IMG/VR virus record: IMGVR_UViG_3300042894_002524
Coordinates: 25,828-89,827 of that record
From: a virus
Length of the DNA: 64,000 bases
Reading direction: 5' to 3' (one strand)
Position numbers and translations under genes: made by a program. Within the stretch, counting starts at the first letter, position 1. Each line of letters opens with the position of its first letter. The notes beneath the pieces were generated by a model, which had not been told where the DNA came from, ran no database searches, and was given only the letters and a program-made list of their open reading frames with translations. This document shows, in pieces, positions 30,001 to 36,925 of this stretch.

Positions 30001-32909
30001 GACAAGTCCACAGCTGTAGCAGCAGCACCTGTTGGAGAAGGTGTTCCTGTTGCAGTTGTAGGCTTTTGTCCAAGTGTTACCGGAGTTACGACAGCGCCTG
30101 ACAATCCTGCGGGCGGTGCATTGGTTGGAGCACCGCTTGCAGCAGGAGATGGTCTTCCGGTTGCTGCTGCTTTTGCATTACAAACACAAGCTTGAATTGC
30201 TTGAAGAGTGGAAAGAATTTGGCTAAGGATATCTCTAAGTGTTGTAATACCCCCAATTGCTGATGTGATAGGGGCTGGAGTCGGAACTGCTGGTCCGTAT
30301 GGTGCAGCATCACGGACACCACCAGTCGCAGGATCAATACCCGCTCCTGTCGCATTATTTGATGCTCCTCTGATTCTAAGAAACTTTTGGGCTGCTTTTC
30401 TGAAAATGCTGGCTGTCTTTTTAGATTGCTCTTGAAGAAGTTCATTCACCATCTTGTTTGTTTGATAAATAGGATCTAATGACCTTACATAATCTTTTGT
30501 TGCTTGATCAAGACCGTAGAAATTCTTTTGCGATTGCAAAGCCGTACCATCTAGAACGGCTTTACGACCAGCCAGTTGCTTGATATACTTACCACCCTTT
30601 GATTTCTCCTTAGCAGTAAGCTCTTCTCCCCGATCTTGCTTTGCAATAATTGGAGCAAGTTTTTCAAGTCTCTTTGCATCTTTTCTAGAGGTAAAGATTT
30701 TTCCATCTTGTCCAAATTTCCTAAAGTTACCGCCAATTCTTAATGCAATGTCGCTTGTCTTCATGAGAGACTGATTTAGTTCAACAACATTTCCTTTAAA
30801 CCGTTTGATACCGCCAGCACGAACATTGTTGAATATCGCACCAAGCTGTCCTACTGCACCAATAGTTCTCATTAGTGGTCCAATAAGAGCCAATAGAATT
30901 AGCATTACTCCCAGTATTTTCTTAATTGGGTCCGAAAGTTCTCTAAAGAATTTAGCTATTCTTTCAATGATCGGGTTAATCTGTTCAAGAATTCCTCCAA
31001 ACACAGAGGTTAATTCACGAGCAATCGACTTAGCAGCCTCTCTTGCTTTACCATATTGAACTTCGACAGAGTTCCGTACACGCTCTAATTCGTCATTCTT
31101 ATTTTCTTCGGTTAAAGACTTACCATACAACTGAGCGGTAAGAAGTTTTCCTGATTCTGTTTGAATATTATTAAACTCTTTACCGAGTTTATTCTGTCTT
31201 TCTTGCTTCTTTGTATTATCAAGCATAACTTTTCCACTGTATTCATATTGAGTTATTCCATTTTTTTGGAGAGCTTGATTTGCATTTCTAAGGTTAAAAA
31301 GAGCTACCTCTTGTCCAGCCTGAATTGCTAAAGCTTTGGCTTTGTAATTTCCATCTTCATCCATCTCTTGAGCTGCAGATGTAAGATTGGCTATTTCTTG
31401 AAGATTCCCAATTTTTATTTCATCTTCTTTTTTGGTAAATCCACGAATTTTTAATTGAGTATTTATAGCATCCTCAGCCTGTTTTGCCATCTTTTGCTCT
31501 TGAGTTCCAACTGCTTTTAATCTCTTATCATATTTATTCATTTGAGCAATGGCAACTTCCATTCTTGGACCCTGACGAACACCAAACAATTTAGAGAAGA
31601 ATACTAATTGATCAGCTTTGCTAAGTTTTGCCTTAAGCAAATCATAGTTAGTAATAAGATCCATAAGTCCACCTGCACCCAAACCAAGAGATGGAGCAAA
31701 TTCCTTGCCAATAGTATCGCTTAAATCTTTAAGCATGTCTTTGTTCTGTTTGGTTGTTGCAACCATTCTCTGCAAAGAAACTTTAATGGAGTTCGCTGAG
31801 GCTCCAACCTGAAATGATGCACCAATCATTGGTACAAGCAATGCAGCTGTTGTTTGCATATTTAAACCAAAAGAGGTTGCAGCAGCGGTTACTTCAGGAA
31901 AGGCTTCTGCAATGTTATTAAGAGATAGCGTTGTTTTGTTTTCAGCAAAGTTGAAGAAAGCAATTGCTCCATTAATCTCTTCTGTCATCTGCTTAAGCGA
32001 CTTTTCACTCGTTACATCCAACCCCTTGTCTGTTCTAATTCTAGAAATAGTTTGGAACATAGCCTGAATTGTTGATTGAGCTTGTGTAATGTCAATATTA
32101 CCCAATTTTTCAAATTCAACAGTTAATTCAGTCAATCTCGCCAATGACTCTGGTGCAGAAATACCAAGCTCAGCAAAATCTCCAGCAAGACCCTGCACAA
32201 GTTCTCTTGATACACCCCATTTACTTGTGATTTTGTCAAGACCATCTCCAAGGGTTTTTACTGCATACTGAAGGTCGGTATATCCTTTTGCAGCCCCAGC
32301 TGTGTTCTTGACAGAATCATCGAAAGAGTCAGCCATTAGTTTGGTTGAACGAATGACTTGTTTATCTAACGCTCTGAATGATGAAAACCCCATCCGGAAG
32401 AAAGCAACAAGTGGCAGGGTGAGACCCATAGACATGCGTGTTCCAGCGTTGGTCATTCTTTGCGAGAATGCATTGAGTTGAGAACCCATTTGCTGGAAGT
32501 TCATTGCTCGCATTGAGTTTCCAATTTGTTTTTGCATGGAGTCCATAACTCTCAATTGAGTTATGTATGCACGGATAGGAACAGTATTTAACCCGGCGGA
32601 TTGCAGACGACCAAGTTGTGAGTTAAGAGCATCAGCCTGTATACGGCTATTTCGAAAAGAAGCTGACAATGCGTGTTGACTTAACGCATTACCTTTTAGA
32701 GATGTATTCAGCGAACTAGAGTTTCTTGAAAGTCTAGATATCGCTGCACCAACAGCATTGGTTGCACCAACAGCACTTTGACTTGTTGCTTTTAAACCAT
32801 TAAGAGAACGAACAGTGTTGCTTAATTGACCGTTTATGCGTTGAAGAGCAGCCGAAAGCCGGTCATTCATTTCGGCTCTAACTAGGATTTCGGCTTGTGC
32901 GTCACTCAT
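21006..32909 (-). CDS. giant tape measure protein
   Basis: A 3967-residue tape measure protein, which sets tail length and is ejected with DNA. The N-terminal ~700 residues look like the TP901-type tape measure core (LFGVRQGPRMEVAIAQMNKY). Residues ~850-2450 are Ala/Pro/Lys-rich low complexity and coiled coil, including two AT-hook-like RGRPK motifs near residues 1127 and 1167. Many hydrophobic helices lie at ~2850-3150 (for example PILLVVGAIFLL), followed by charged coiled coils. Near the C-terminus is a PG_binding_1-like domain (AALAFYGYTGFDV...VAALKSFQKKY...GPSTAKALGL), which would contact peptidoglycan. The size predicts an exceptionally long tail. The start is ATG32909 with weak ribosome-site support. 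Confidence 0.95.
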   Translation of the reverse strand: MSDAQAEILVRAEMNDRLSAALQRINGQLSNTVRSLNGLKATSQSAVGATNAVGAAISRLSRNSSSLNTSLKGNALSQHALSASFRNSRIQADALNSQLGRLQSAGLNTVPIRAYITQLRVMDSMQKQIGNSMRAMNFQQMGSQLNAFSQRMTNAGTRMSMGLTLPLVAFFRMGFSSFRALDKQVIRSTKLMADSFDDSVKNTAGAAKGYTDLQYAVKTLGDGLDKITSKWGVSRELVQGLAGDFAELGISAPESLARLTELTVEFEKLGNIDITQAQSTIQAMFQTISRIRTDKGLDVTSEKSLKQMTEEINGAIAFFNFAENKTTLSLNNIAEAFPEVTAAATSFGLNMQTTAALLVPMIGASFQVGASANSIKVSLQRMVATTKQNKDMLKDLSDTIGKEFAPSLGLGAGGLMDLITNYDLLKAKLSKADQLVFFSKLFGVRQGPRMEVAIAQMNKYDKRLKAVGTQEQKMAKQAEDAINTQLKIRGFTKKEDEIKIGNLQEIANLTSAAQEMDEDGNYKAKALAIQAGQEVALFNLRNANQALQKNGITQYEYSGKVMLDNTKKQERQNKLGKEFNNIQTESGKLLTAQLYGKSLTEENKNDELERVRNSVEVQYGKAREAAKSIARELTSVFGGILEQINPIIERIAKFFRELSDPIKKILGVMLILLALIGPLMRTIGAVGQLGAIFNNVRAGGIKRFKGNVVELNQSLMKTSDIALRIGGNFRKFGQDGKIFTSRKDAKRLEKLAPIIAKQDRGEELTAKEKSKGGKYIKQLAGRKAVLDGTALQSQKNFYGLDQATKDYVRSLDPIYQTNKMVNELLQEQSKKTASIFRKAAQKFLRIRGASNNATGAGIDPATGGVRDAAPYGPAVPTPAPITSAIGGITTLRDILSQILSTLQAIQACVCNAKAAATGRPSPAASGAPTNAPPAGLSGAVVTPVTLGQKPTTATGTPSPTGAAATAVDLSNLSDEELAASKARLEKEAKQLEAEAKETAKILAKAEKEKRKLAEKQYKNALKKKLFSTESVVGALKPQLNVRSGLPANFMNPMAMMNAMKPTMPEIPAGGDILKPAIDKGMHAVAEAVMVSIGKKPVAPAASPIPAAIEAATATAEETVATDVKQKAKRGRGRPKAAGPIPAAIDIAVAEGEKTVAEAIVADTKKTRGRPKGTTKKPAVTPAVSTAQRDYAAVDGFGRAVSGPNKATVDLEAAGASIKKLLNLEGTAKSAILTKDSLIKLFTILGQDVPVKLRQLDSLVNKEGEAIKVNLSTLGKIAGAIKTGVAGKALAPDAKVGAAFTGTSAKTSPFYAKNFNEAVSSSVGNIKYKPVTAIKPEDIAVAKESVAQVTEFEKERQILKDKIKILADQARVIKGKIDDLVAQESRAAKVGNLSLARVLQIKILSEKRKMSDVQRAISELKRTTDLINTELQSVRQSANLAFNNAQQQIASSGGVPFAGAKGKGMPFGSTTARARAKRTGERYTGLVYGGRDSKGDPTEELRERREVTRPSYSRNDPEEKDRQARRVALRPKRKAGIELLRQAVTQQPDYIEREKRRVAQAARDAEFAAKQEADRLAKQQEAALKKLGVKPEKVEPVQSSPIKRGFMSKEQFLAGQAENLQSLNEQIKAANDSARSAKRAVKNLETQIQEVTESKKRIPGGKKNAIDELTTRLEDAKKKAEQAKAAAKAAKDDIARINAYDPAKGGLPPKPVAPDISAAVRPKSLSAGVPTGATTLGNINSQLSATLQIPTAVLDQFYQTLKIQGKGLAEVASNAGLQATDDLALLKQELLKIGLTIEQALAKPAETLKQLQAVKFQDSGEVQALFQRLVMFARDVANKGVEKAFQDTIARFQNLKPGAAVKPASAKPASAPANKAAYGFGLESADQKILAEQIKSQIIAQNKAAIDFMKFETKTLEYIGRAFAIEGRGKGKKEVVVANLIKKLKEMGIAVEKAIVTEAIAPINAAKDAVTTTAATAAGASVGKPKAPVTAQPGNVIGNLGATQIQNFMSIANSVSEDSATFATQVNRLAQKAGLEGQETSVIIQKILSAFEVYLKNNGLTEAQLRQADALLREIATGTARPFSVAASKVYESARGSKEEPKASGLRGKAVGATADETAKVVEAEKNLTVAVEKTIADAAKAVTISANAAANPRLAAIASGVKLSPLASPTTGVAGPKATDATPAVAVRTPYSMPYINEINSQAINTKAVADSIAENIRLASSGTAKKVQSMLSGIQELVRSVHGAQIAKDFAFITGGNITDALKYLDRIIQEKLVKEAEKVKAVADTVKVAPVAPAPPVAPKPPVATAPVYPAPPSKPMLMLNAAKESPRRAAAQAKAAAAAVGTVGTTPIEMPRARVNLREMIAERLAIKATMEAETAAMAERIRSNVALSQAIRERSRAMDVANRSDRVQKLIDATPIPPRPSAGRNRIPLTREEFTGQTIAKTANVMFNPIKQVKVIGSALGSIGGALESVAKRVSPKRFGDQNVYKARDYMGEARRTTFGRIADRNLQVTSRQSRIAEKDARVIAKETRATDRPNRNIARLTQSQLPSQFRQAINPSIDTLKAIAKTYGPPIKSAMNFAKKKSIEGLKIAGQVTRELTLLPVRVPIVFTTGLIEAHKFAMKGVRAGIAKLDSIAFFNTTYTGAAIITLAITLEKGLTKLGSAMTMGGQALLTSGQIAAKFVQTAFTNPKQALAMASTGLTNSKDLLFKAGAGLVAAASSIKVGAIKLAQSAGSAAVAGAKMAGGAIGKAAMAPVRGVKTMFVGGSTFVPQGTDAAGNAIATKKGGLFRRSVTQTTDATTGMMTEQRGKGMFGRMKGGLGKGVMGGIRGLGTAAGSMSSMMLYQLGPAGMALQGPLNKVIGLLTKTKGAFFGVTIPILLVVGAIFLLKKTFSAYGDKTTGVAENFKKAFAAVMVVVNMLKTAFFDFFASLFGGAESSGEATGNIATVVTKVAEATRKFAVAFQAFFTKYILPAIYTMLSGFSMIIRAIFSFVSNLVKFVMAIVSFFRGGGDKAKEAMVSAMKGMLKAIVNALKGLLKMVLPMLSLLIKAVTKVVELIVQLFEWLVIGVINLIRYMVKGVINLVFTIVKAYVFIIDKIIELFVLLETTAIKIATEMVIAVIKIFFGIVKGTVAVVKGIISIWAKLPAGVGKGIGMIGSLIAGLMRGIGDKLAGLWGIGGKLKDALYSVADGFEKASNAVEGVGGAATAKLESGIDAIFTPLENGISGLQNKAVGLVRGISGALIKGVSSLNGVGDAVMNVVQGIQNKLLGSVDIAADTANAFIGGFSDAIAGAGNGIVDWLAGLVDGNDIKEKIGDSLKDAVKNVAKDPSAANEAGRAIADAIGEGIKSLKDNFYDKVISNLSDSLGKLKDQITKALEKQKDQSLKFFDDQIAAIDALAAADAELTAEKQKQEDERLRIAERALQRDSYLKNRALAIYEGRIDDARTLGLEEAKNQQEFNKETEKNAKDAQAAAKAKNVEAAKKVIENQKQVASDQFDKDLEDFQTFIENIGKNGTLTAAELTTQFNELKARADLTSSGMQAAFQGYYNALPTLIANNTAPTVGFFTSSMDALIAGAAAKYGLDTGTTDPATMLGITNGMMSNLGTVYTTGFTTVVAPAYNDGQELLAGIAREFADPSASNPKSAAGIYASAIANATAAVRAEFMKMKTDASSAFAEVVAAINDELKGLAITKAIADAAEELKNTGGGTAPSGGSATSPATGVTGPTAPTGFGPLGLTQTAFEALAGKDRLFKLNDSNDYIKSAKAALAFYGYTGFDVNSTKMGTGTVAALKSFQKKYPVGGNNDGNLGPSTAKALGLFSGVGVQKKFMGGMIKRAVGGVVPGYSTEGVPAILHGGEYVISSKAVQNLGLGLLTQLNGLKHGVPSFNVPKPQMPSASGLNMSVTSHSQSETTQNYNFYVDNFIGEDQWFESMMKDYNIKVVPNNQKAAGLESRVVRTYNGINRGM

Positions 32910-32956
32910 GATTGTCTTAGTTAATAATAAGGCATTGAGCCAATAAAAGCAATTTA

Positions 32957-33325
32957 TTATTGTTGTTCATAACCCAATCCAAATGGTATTGAACCAATAT
33001 TTGAAGAGCCAATTACTTCTGGTGGTTCTGGATCGAACCAATCTTCATTCATATCAACATCTGCTCCTTGTGAAGCAGCCAGCATCTTCATTTGATTTGA
33101 ATTTTCATTCATACATGCACGATAAAGAAGAAACATCTCATCAAGCGTGAGACTCTCTTCTAGCTCTACAATGTTCTTCCAAGCACCGCTTCGTATAAAA
33201 ATTTCTGATTCATATTTGAGGAGAGGGATGTCTTCCCAACTTGTGGGATCACCTGTTCCACTCTCCCCTGTTAGGAAGGGTCTGAACCCATTGCTGCGCC
33301 CATCAGTTCGCCAAAGCAGCGAAGG
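32957..33325 (-). CDS. tail assembly chaperone GT extension (programmed -1 frameshift product)
   Basis: This frame has no start of its own: it is bounded upstream by a TGA at 33326-33328 and runs to TAA at 32957. Translation gives SWEDIPLLKYESEIFIRSG, LEESLTLDEMFLLYRACMNE and so on, matching the T part of lambda-like GT chaperones. It lies in the -1 frame relative to gene G (33271-33573), so the fusion made by ribosome slippage would be about 205 residues. GT binds the tape measure protein during tail assembly; its gene lies just downstream, as usual. Slippage must occur between 33328 and 33271. Confidence 0.85.
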   Translation of the reverse strand, partial: PSLLWRTDGRSNGFRPFLTGESGTGDPTSWEDIPLLKYESEIFIRSGAWKNIVELEESLTLDEMFLLYRACMNENSNQMKMLAASQGADVDMNEDWFDPEPPEVIGSSNIGSIPFGLGYEQQ

Positions 33326-33573
33326 TCAAGCGCATCTTCAAGTGCTTCTTGATTAGCAGCAAGTGCAGGATCCACAGCGATAAGCGCAATCCCAGCAGCT
33401 TCCACCATGATATCAATATCAGCGTCTTCAAGTGTGTCATCAGTCTTGAGGTCTTTAATTACCTTCATGAACTTACGAAGGTTTCTGATTGTGAGTGGCT
33501 TAATTGTTCTTGTCTTACCATCAGCAAAAAGGATATCCGTTCCTCCGATAATGTCAGCATTCTTTTCAGTCAT
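33271..33573 (-). CDS. tail assembly chaperone G
   Basis: A 100-residue protein between the major tail protein and the tape measure gene, the invariant place of lambda gpG-type chaperones. It has a beta-rich N-terminus (GTDILFADGKTRTIKPLTIR) and helical rest. It coats the tape measure during tail assembly. The C-terminal end is GAAMGSDPS, where a -1 slip joins it to the T frame. ATG33573 has an AAGGAGAA site upstream. A hairpin upstream probably reduces its expression relative to the major tail protein. Confidence 0.88.
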   Translation of the reverse strand: MTEKNADIIGGTDILFADGKTRTIKPLTIRNLRKFMKVIKDLKTDDTLEDADIDIMVEAAGIALIAVDPALAANQEALEDALDLRCFGELMGAAMGSDPS

Positions 33574-33606
33574 ATTATATTTTCTCCTTGAGTTTTGGGA
33601 TTCGAA

Positions 33607-33648
33607 AATCCCTCAAGTTCCAAGTATAGCACAAGGGCTTGAGGGATT
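33607..33648 (-). terminator. Stem-loop after the major tail protein gene
   Basis: An 11-bp perfect inverted repeat, AATCCCTCAAG (33607-33617) and CTTGAGGGATT (33638-33648), with a 20-base loop, followed on the minus strand by a short T-run. It sits between the abundant major tail protein and the low-abundance chaperones, where partial terminators are expected. A TATACT on the minus strand inside the loop could also serve as a -10 element. Confidence 0.65.
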
Positions 33649-33694
33649 CTCAGACAATCATTTAGATTTTAATTAGTTTTTAATTGTTACTTAT

Positions 33695-34270
33695 TCAGCT
33701 TTGATCGATGATCTTTCCGTACTCGTAACCAGTGTCTTCAACTTTTGGTAGAATTCTGAAGCCGACTGCAAAGACGGATGCCTCTGCACGCTTCATCGTC
33801 AATGTGGTTGATTCCATTGAAATTGCACGCTTCGTATAGAACTTGCGAGTCTTGGTTGCGCCAGCGGTTGTGCCGGGAGCATAGCCTTGGATAACAAGTG
33901 CCTTTTCGTATGGGAACACGGTTTGCGCTCCGAACAAGAAAGTCTTGGTATTTGCACCATCGTTGTTAGCCACAACATCGGTTGTTCCAACCGAGTCGTA
34001 GTTCCAAGCGAGAGCGAGGTTGTTTAAGGTTGCCTCTGCCATAGTCGTCTTGACCATAACTTTTACCTTTGATTGTACGATTCTTGCTGCGTCACCGAAC
34101 TGATCAATTTCAATGTCGACCATATCTGGTTCCCATGAGATTTCTACACCGTTCTGAGTCGCACCGAGGTCATCGAAACCATCCATTGCGTTGATGGTTG
34201 TTGCGTTAGCCGAGTCGCCAACTTTAATAGTTGCCTCTCCGACTACAATGTTTGAAACATTAACTGCCAT
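33695..34270 (-). CDS. major tail protein (tail tube)
   Basis: A 191-residue protein that would form the hexameric tail tube rings. Features include VEISWEPDMVDIEIDQFGDA, AEATLNNLALAWNYDSVG and the C-terminal TLTMKRAEASVFAVGFRILP, a pattern typical of siphovirus tube proteins of the lambda gpV/SPP1 gp17 fold. It lies before the chaperone genes, as expected. ATG34270 has AGGAGAAAA upstream, a strong site fitting an abundant protein. A stem-loop follows. Confidence 0.9.
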   Translation of the reverse strand: MAVNVSNIVVGEATIKVGDSANATTINAMDGFDDLGATQNGVEISWEPDMVDIEIDQFGDAARIVQSKVKVMVKTTMAEATLNNLALAWNYDSVGTTDVVANNDGANTKTFLFGAQTVFPYEKALVIQGYAPGTTAGATKTRKFYTKRAISMESTTLTMKRAEASVFAVGFRILPKVEDTGYEYGKIIDQS

Positions 34271-34287
34271 TTTAATTTTCTCCTAAA

Positions 34288-34482
34288 TTATTCAAGGACA
34301 AATATTCTTTTGCCCTTTTTATCACGCCACTTAGCGATCTTCTTGACATGATCAGGGCGGATTTCTCCACCTCTTGTGCCGATTCCGAGTCCTTTATTCC
34401 ACTCAAAATCGTAGGTATTTCGACCTACCCTGACTATGTAGCCGGGAGTCTTCCCGACATATGTAATAGTAGTATACTGCAT
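34288..34482 (-). CDS. small basic protein, SH3-like
   Basis: A 64-residue beta-rich basic protein (GYIVRVGRNTYDFEW, then HVKKIAKWRDKKGKRIFVLE). It resembles small structural proteins between tail terminator and tube genes in other phages, but no family is certain. It lies 38 bases after the tail terminator gene and 17 bases before the major tail protein gene. A virion role is inferred from location only. Confidence 0.55.
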   Translation of the reverse strand: MQYTTITYVGKTPGYIVRVGRNTYDFEWNKGLGIGTRGGEIRPDHVKKIAKWRDKKGKRIFVLE

Positions 34483-34520
34483 ATATTATTAGTGTACCAC
34501 TTTATCTAGACTGACATTGT

Positions 34521-34946
34521 TTATTCTGATACATAACACAATTTAAAATCTAAATTCATTCTATACCAACCATTAATTTCTAATGGAGCTATTAAATTAG
34601 ACCCTGTTTGGTAGCAGGAAAAGATGCGAGTATCTGTGCCGTTGACTCCACCCGATGTCTGTATTTGGTCGCCATGACCCAGAATTTCAACAAACCTTTC
34701 CGATAGGCGGAATAGGCGATCTGCATTTGTATCAAAAATAGAATATTTGACTGCATCGTATCTCATCCAATAAGCCTCAACATCCGGAATCATTGGGTTG
34801 TAGAAATACACCACGAATGGGGCTGGCTCAGAATCCGTTGCCACGACTGGGAAGAAGTTGAGAGTCTTTCCTGCAATTGATGTTATTGTAGCGTCAGCCT
34901 TTAGAAAAGCATTAAGGTCGTAAACGGCAATGGTTGATATCGTCAT
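34521..34946 (-). CDS. tail terminator/completion protein
   Basis: A 141-residue protein at the place of tail terminators (gpU-like) between the connector set and the tube gene. Visible features are a helical N-terminus (IAVYDLNAFLKADATI), then beta strands (FVVYFYNPM and YSIFDTNADRLFRLSERFVEIL), and a C-terminal pair MNLDFKLCYV, matching the ferredoxin-like layout of the family. The start at ATG34946 has GGAGGA eight bases upstream, so the TTG further up (34952) is rejected. Confidence 0.72.
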   Translation of the reverse strand: MTISTIAVYDLNAFLKADATITSIAGKTLNFFPVVATDSEPAPFVVYFYNPMIPDVEAYWMRYDAVKYSIFDTNADRLFRLSERFVEILGHGDQIQTSGGVNGTDTRIFSCYQTGSNLIAPLEINGWYRMNLDFKLCYVSE

Positions 34947-34948
34947 TA

Positions 34949-35281
34949 TCAAATTCCTCCCATCATATCTTGCCTAAGACAATCAACTAATTTTTGATGA
35001 ATATACGATTCCGCAAATGATGCGATATCCGAAGCGCTGGCACCAGTCTGCGCTTGAGTTACAAATTCATTCAAATTGGTTATATTGATTGAAAAAGTTT
35101 CCCCAGAAAAGGAAATATTGAAATCTGCATATCTTATGGCATCACCAAATCTAGACTCAAGTTCTGACTTTAAAGGTTCATATGATTCTGTAAATGTTCT
35201 TGAAACAGCTTCTTTTATATTATTAGGGATATTGCCAATCACATCCAATATTTGACCCAAGTTATGCGTTGCGGTCATCAT
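34949..35281 (-). CDS. head-tail connector / neck protein
   Basis: A 110-residue protein between the head closure and tail terminator genes, a position usually held by HK97 gp10/neck-type proteins. It is helical at both ends (NIKEAVSRTFTESYEPLKSEL and SDIASFAESYIHQKLVDCL) with strands (ISFSGETFSINITNL) between. The ATG overlaps the stop of the preceding gene (ATGA). Family membership is inferred from order and size. Confidence 0.6.
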   Translation of the reverse strand: MMTATHNLGQILDVIGNIPNNIKEAVSRTFTESYEPLKSELESRFGDAIRYADFNISFSGETFSINITNLNEFVTQAQTGASASDIASFAESYIHQKLVDCLRQDMMGGI

Positions 35282-35667
35282 GATGGTTCAACCACATTTC
35301 TGATAACGGCTAGAATATGAGACTTACGACCATTGAACCCAAATTTTGGCTGGATTGATATAATCTCAAAAGGACCAGCCTCTAGAACATCACCATATTT
35401 GTCTTTTATGTTTTGGACTCTGTTTGTATAATCAATATAGTCAGAATACTCACCCGGAATAAAGAGCTGATGAATAGAAATATAATCTTGGTAGGGGGCG
35501 ATTCTTTTACCACCATTACTGGTGTCCGAACTGCTGGATTGAATATAGATCGGTGCCGTTTTAATCAGGTTATATTGGAATGTCTTCTGTCCAGCAGGAC
35601 TGACAGTTGTTACCTTCTGATAAATGTCAGCGGTTTGGTTAAACCGTAAATAAGTTCCGAATGCCAT
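35278..35667 (-). CDS. head closure (stopper) protein
   Basis: A 129-residue beta-barrel-like protein (TADIYQKVTTVSPAGQKTFQ, GPFEIISIQPKFGFNGRKSH). It matches SPP1 gp16/HK97 gp7-type head closure proteins in length, strand layout and place between adaptor and neck gene. It would plug the portal after packaging and provide the tail docking site. Its start overlaps the stop of the adaptor gene by one base and its end overlaps the next start. Confidence 0.75.
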   Translation of the reverse strand: MAFGTYLRFNQTADIYQKVTTVSPAGQKTFQYNLIKTAPIYIQSSSSDTSNGGKRIAPYQDYISIHQLFIPGEYSDYIDYTNRVQNIKDKYGDVLEAGPFEIISIQPKFGFNGRKSHILAVIRNVVEPS

Positions 35668-36593
35668 TAGACCACATAATCCATCACAAACAGTGTGTAA
35701 TCCATCAAGTAGACATCAGCTTCAATATTCCCGGTTGATTCATAGAACGACTGTTTCATCTGCATCTTAACAACATCCATATCAACGCTATGAATTCCAT
35801 GCCTTCTGTATTCAGAATCGTCATTCATCAAGTCAGCAATCAGGAGATCAGCTGCAAACTTCACATTGTTAGGTACATAGCCCCAACCGAAGTCTCCTTC
35901 AATCTTGTACTCTCTTTTTGCTTTCCATGAGTTGGGAACAATCAGGGTATCGTTCTTATCAATCGTATCTGATTTGAAACGAATGTAATAAGAAGCTTCA
36001 AAGTTTAAAGGCTGCTTAACTCTCTCAACATTATTAACTGTTGGCAAGGTTGCATCAAACAGAACCTCTTCGTATGTACGACCCGGATCTTGGGTAACTT
36101 TGGTTAAATTATAAACAGGGTATGGGAGATGAAGGTTTGCGTGATTGTTTCCATCAATTGTAATGGACTTGTCTGGGTAGTAATCAAATGACTGACCGCA
36201 GTAGGTGTCAATGATTGCCCTGACCCGCTTTTCGTATCGGTCAAAGAGTGACCCTTTAGACTCTTGCAATTCCGGATAGGAAATGAAGAAATCAGCAGCA
36301 GTAGTGTAGGGGGTATAGACATTAATGTACTGAGCCTGTGTATATGAAACCCCAGAAACCGTATAGGTGAATTCTGTACGGTGCCTGCCTGCTGCATTTA
36401 AAATATAGATACCAGACGCTTGCTGTCCCAATGTTATTGTATAAACGCCTGCAGAGGCTCTAGAGGCACTCACAGGACCGTGTACAAGGTCTCCCAGCTC
36501 ATGATAAACAGAGACACTGACCAGATTTGAAGTGGGGTCAGCGGGGAGAGTGAGGGTTAGGGTCTTGGATGTGTTTACTTTTACATCTTCCAT
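35667..36593 (-). CDS. head-tail adaptor with an N-terminal Ig-like domain
   Basis: A 308-residue protein. The C-terminal ~200 residues form the adaptor (gp6/gp15-like connector: FISYPELQESKGSLFDRYEK, VPNNVKFAADLLIADLMNDD, then VDMDVVKMQMKQS). The N-terminal ~95 residues are an Ig-like beta domain (TLTLTLPADPTSNLVSVSVY, GVYTITLGQQASGIYIL), so this is longer than typical adaptors of 100-150 residues. It would bind the portal. It follows the halogenase cassette after a 41-base gap. Confidence 0.78.
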   Translation of the reverse strand: MEDVKVNTSKTLTLTLPADPTSNLVSVSVYHELGDLVHGPVSASRASAGVYTITLGQQASGIYILNAAGRHRTEFTYTVSGVSYTQAQYINVYTPYTTAADFFISYPELQESKGSLFDRYEKRVRAIIDTYCGQSFDYYPDKSITIDGNNHANLHLPYPVYNLTKVTQDPGRTYEEVLFDATLPTVNNVERVKQPLNFEASYYIRFKSDTIDKNDTLIVPNSWKAKREYKIEGDFGWGYVPNNVKFAADLLIADLMNDDSEYRRHGIHSVDMDVVKMQMKQSFYESTGNIEADVYLMDYTLFVMDYVV

Positions 36594-36634
36594 TATGCTT
36601 TAAGTATACAGCATATGGTTTTAATCAGTAAATC

Positions 36635-36925
36635 CTAAAACCACCAAAAATGCTTTAGAATAGACAAGCTGGCTAGGATTACCCATAGCACATTGAAAAG
36701 GATAATTGTTGGCAAGGTCTTGCGGGTTGATGTCCAGATAAGACTTATGCTTGAGATGATGGCAAAGATATATAACCACCACCATTGTTTATCAAGAAGA
36801 AGACCCGGAAAGATGATTGCAATCTTTGTTGCAAAACCCCAAGCTTCCACTGAGTTAACCCTTGTCCAATAAGAACGACTACTCATCGTCTTGATTGCGT
36901 CAATTATCTTCTTAAAGAATACCAT
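36635..36925 (-). CDS. small integral membrane protein
   Basis: A 96-residue protein with two to three membrane helices (IAIIFPGLLL, WWWLYIFAIISSISLIWTS, TIILFNVLWVILASLSIL). The function is unknown. It is the last gene of the halogenase cassette; its start overlaps the preceding 269-residue gene by 22 bases. It could bring the cassette's activity to the membrane or be an unrelated small phage membrane protein. Confidence 0.6.
   Translation of the reverse strand: MVFFKKIIDAIKTMSSRSYWTRVNSVEAWGFATKIAIIFPGLLLDKQWWWLYIFAIISSISLIWTSTRKTLPTIILFNVLWVILASLSILKHFWWF

Noticed and set aside
29371-30195. 274-residue plus-strand open frame inside the tape measure gene
   Set aside because: Low-complexity Ala/Ser shadow of the Ala-rich tape measure region; no ribosome site or family motif.
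33618-33637. Promoter inside the loop of the post-tube stem-loop
   Set aside because: TATACT is present on the minus strand, but there is no -35 and the stem-loop explains the sequence better.
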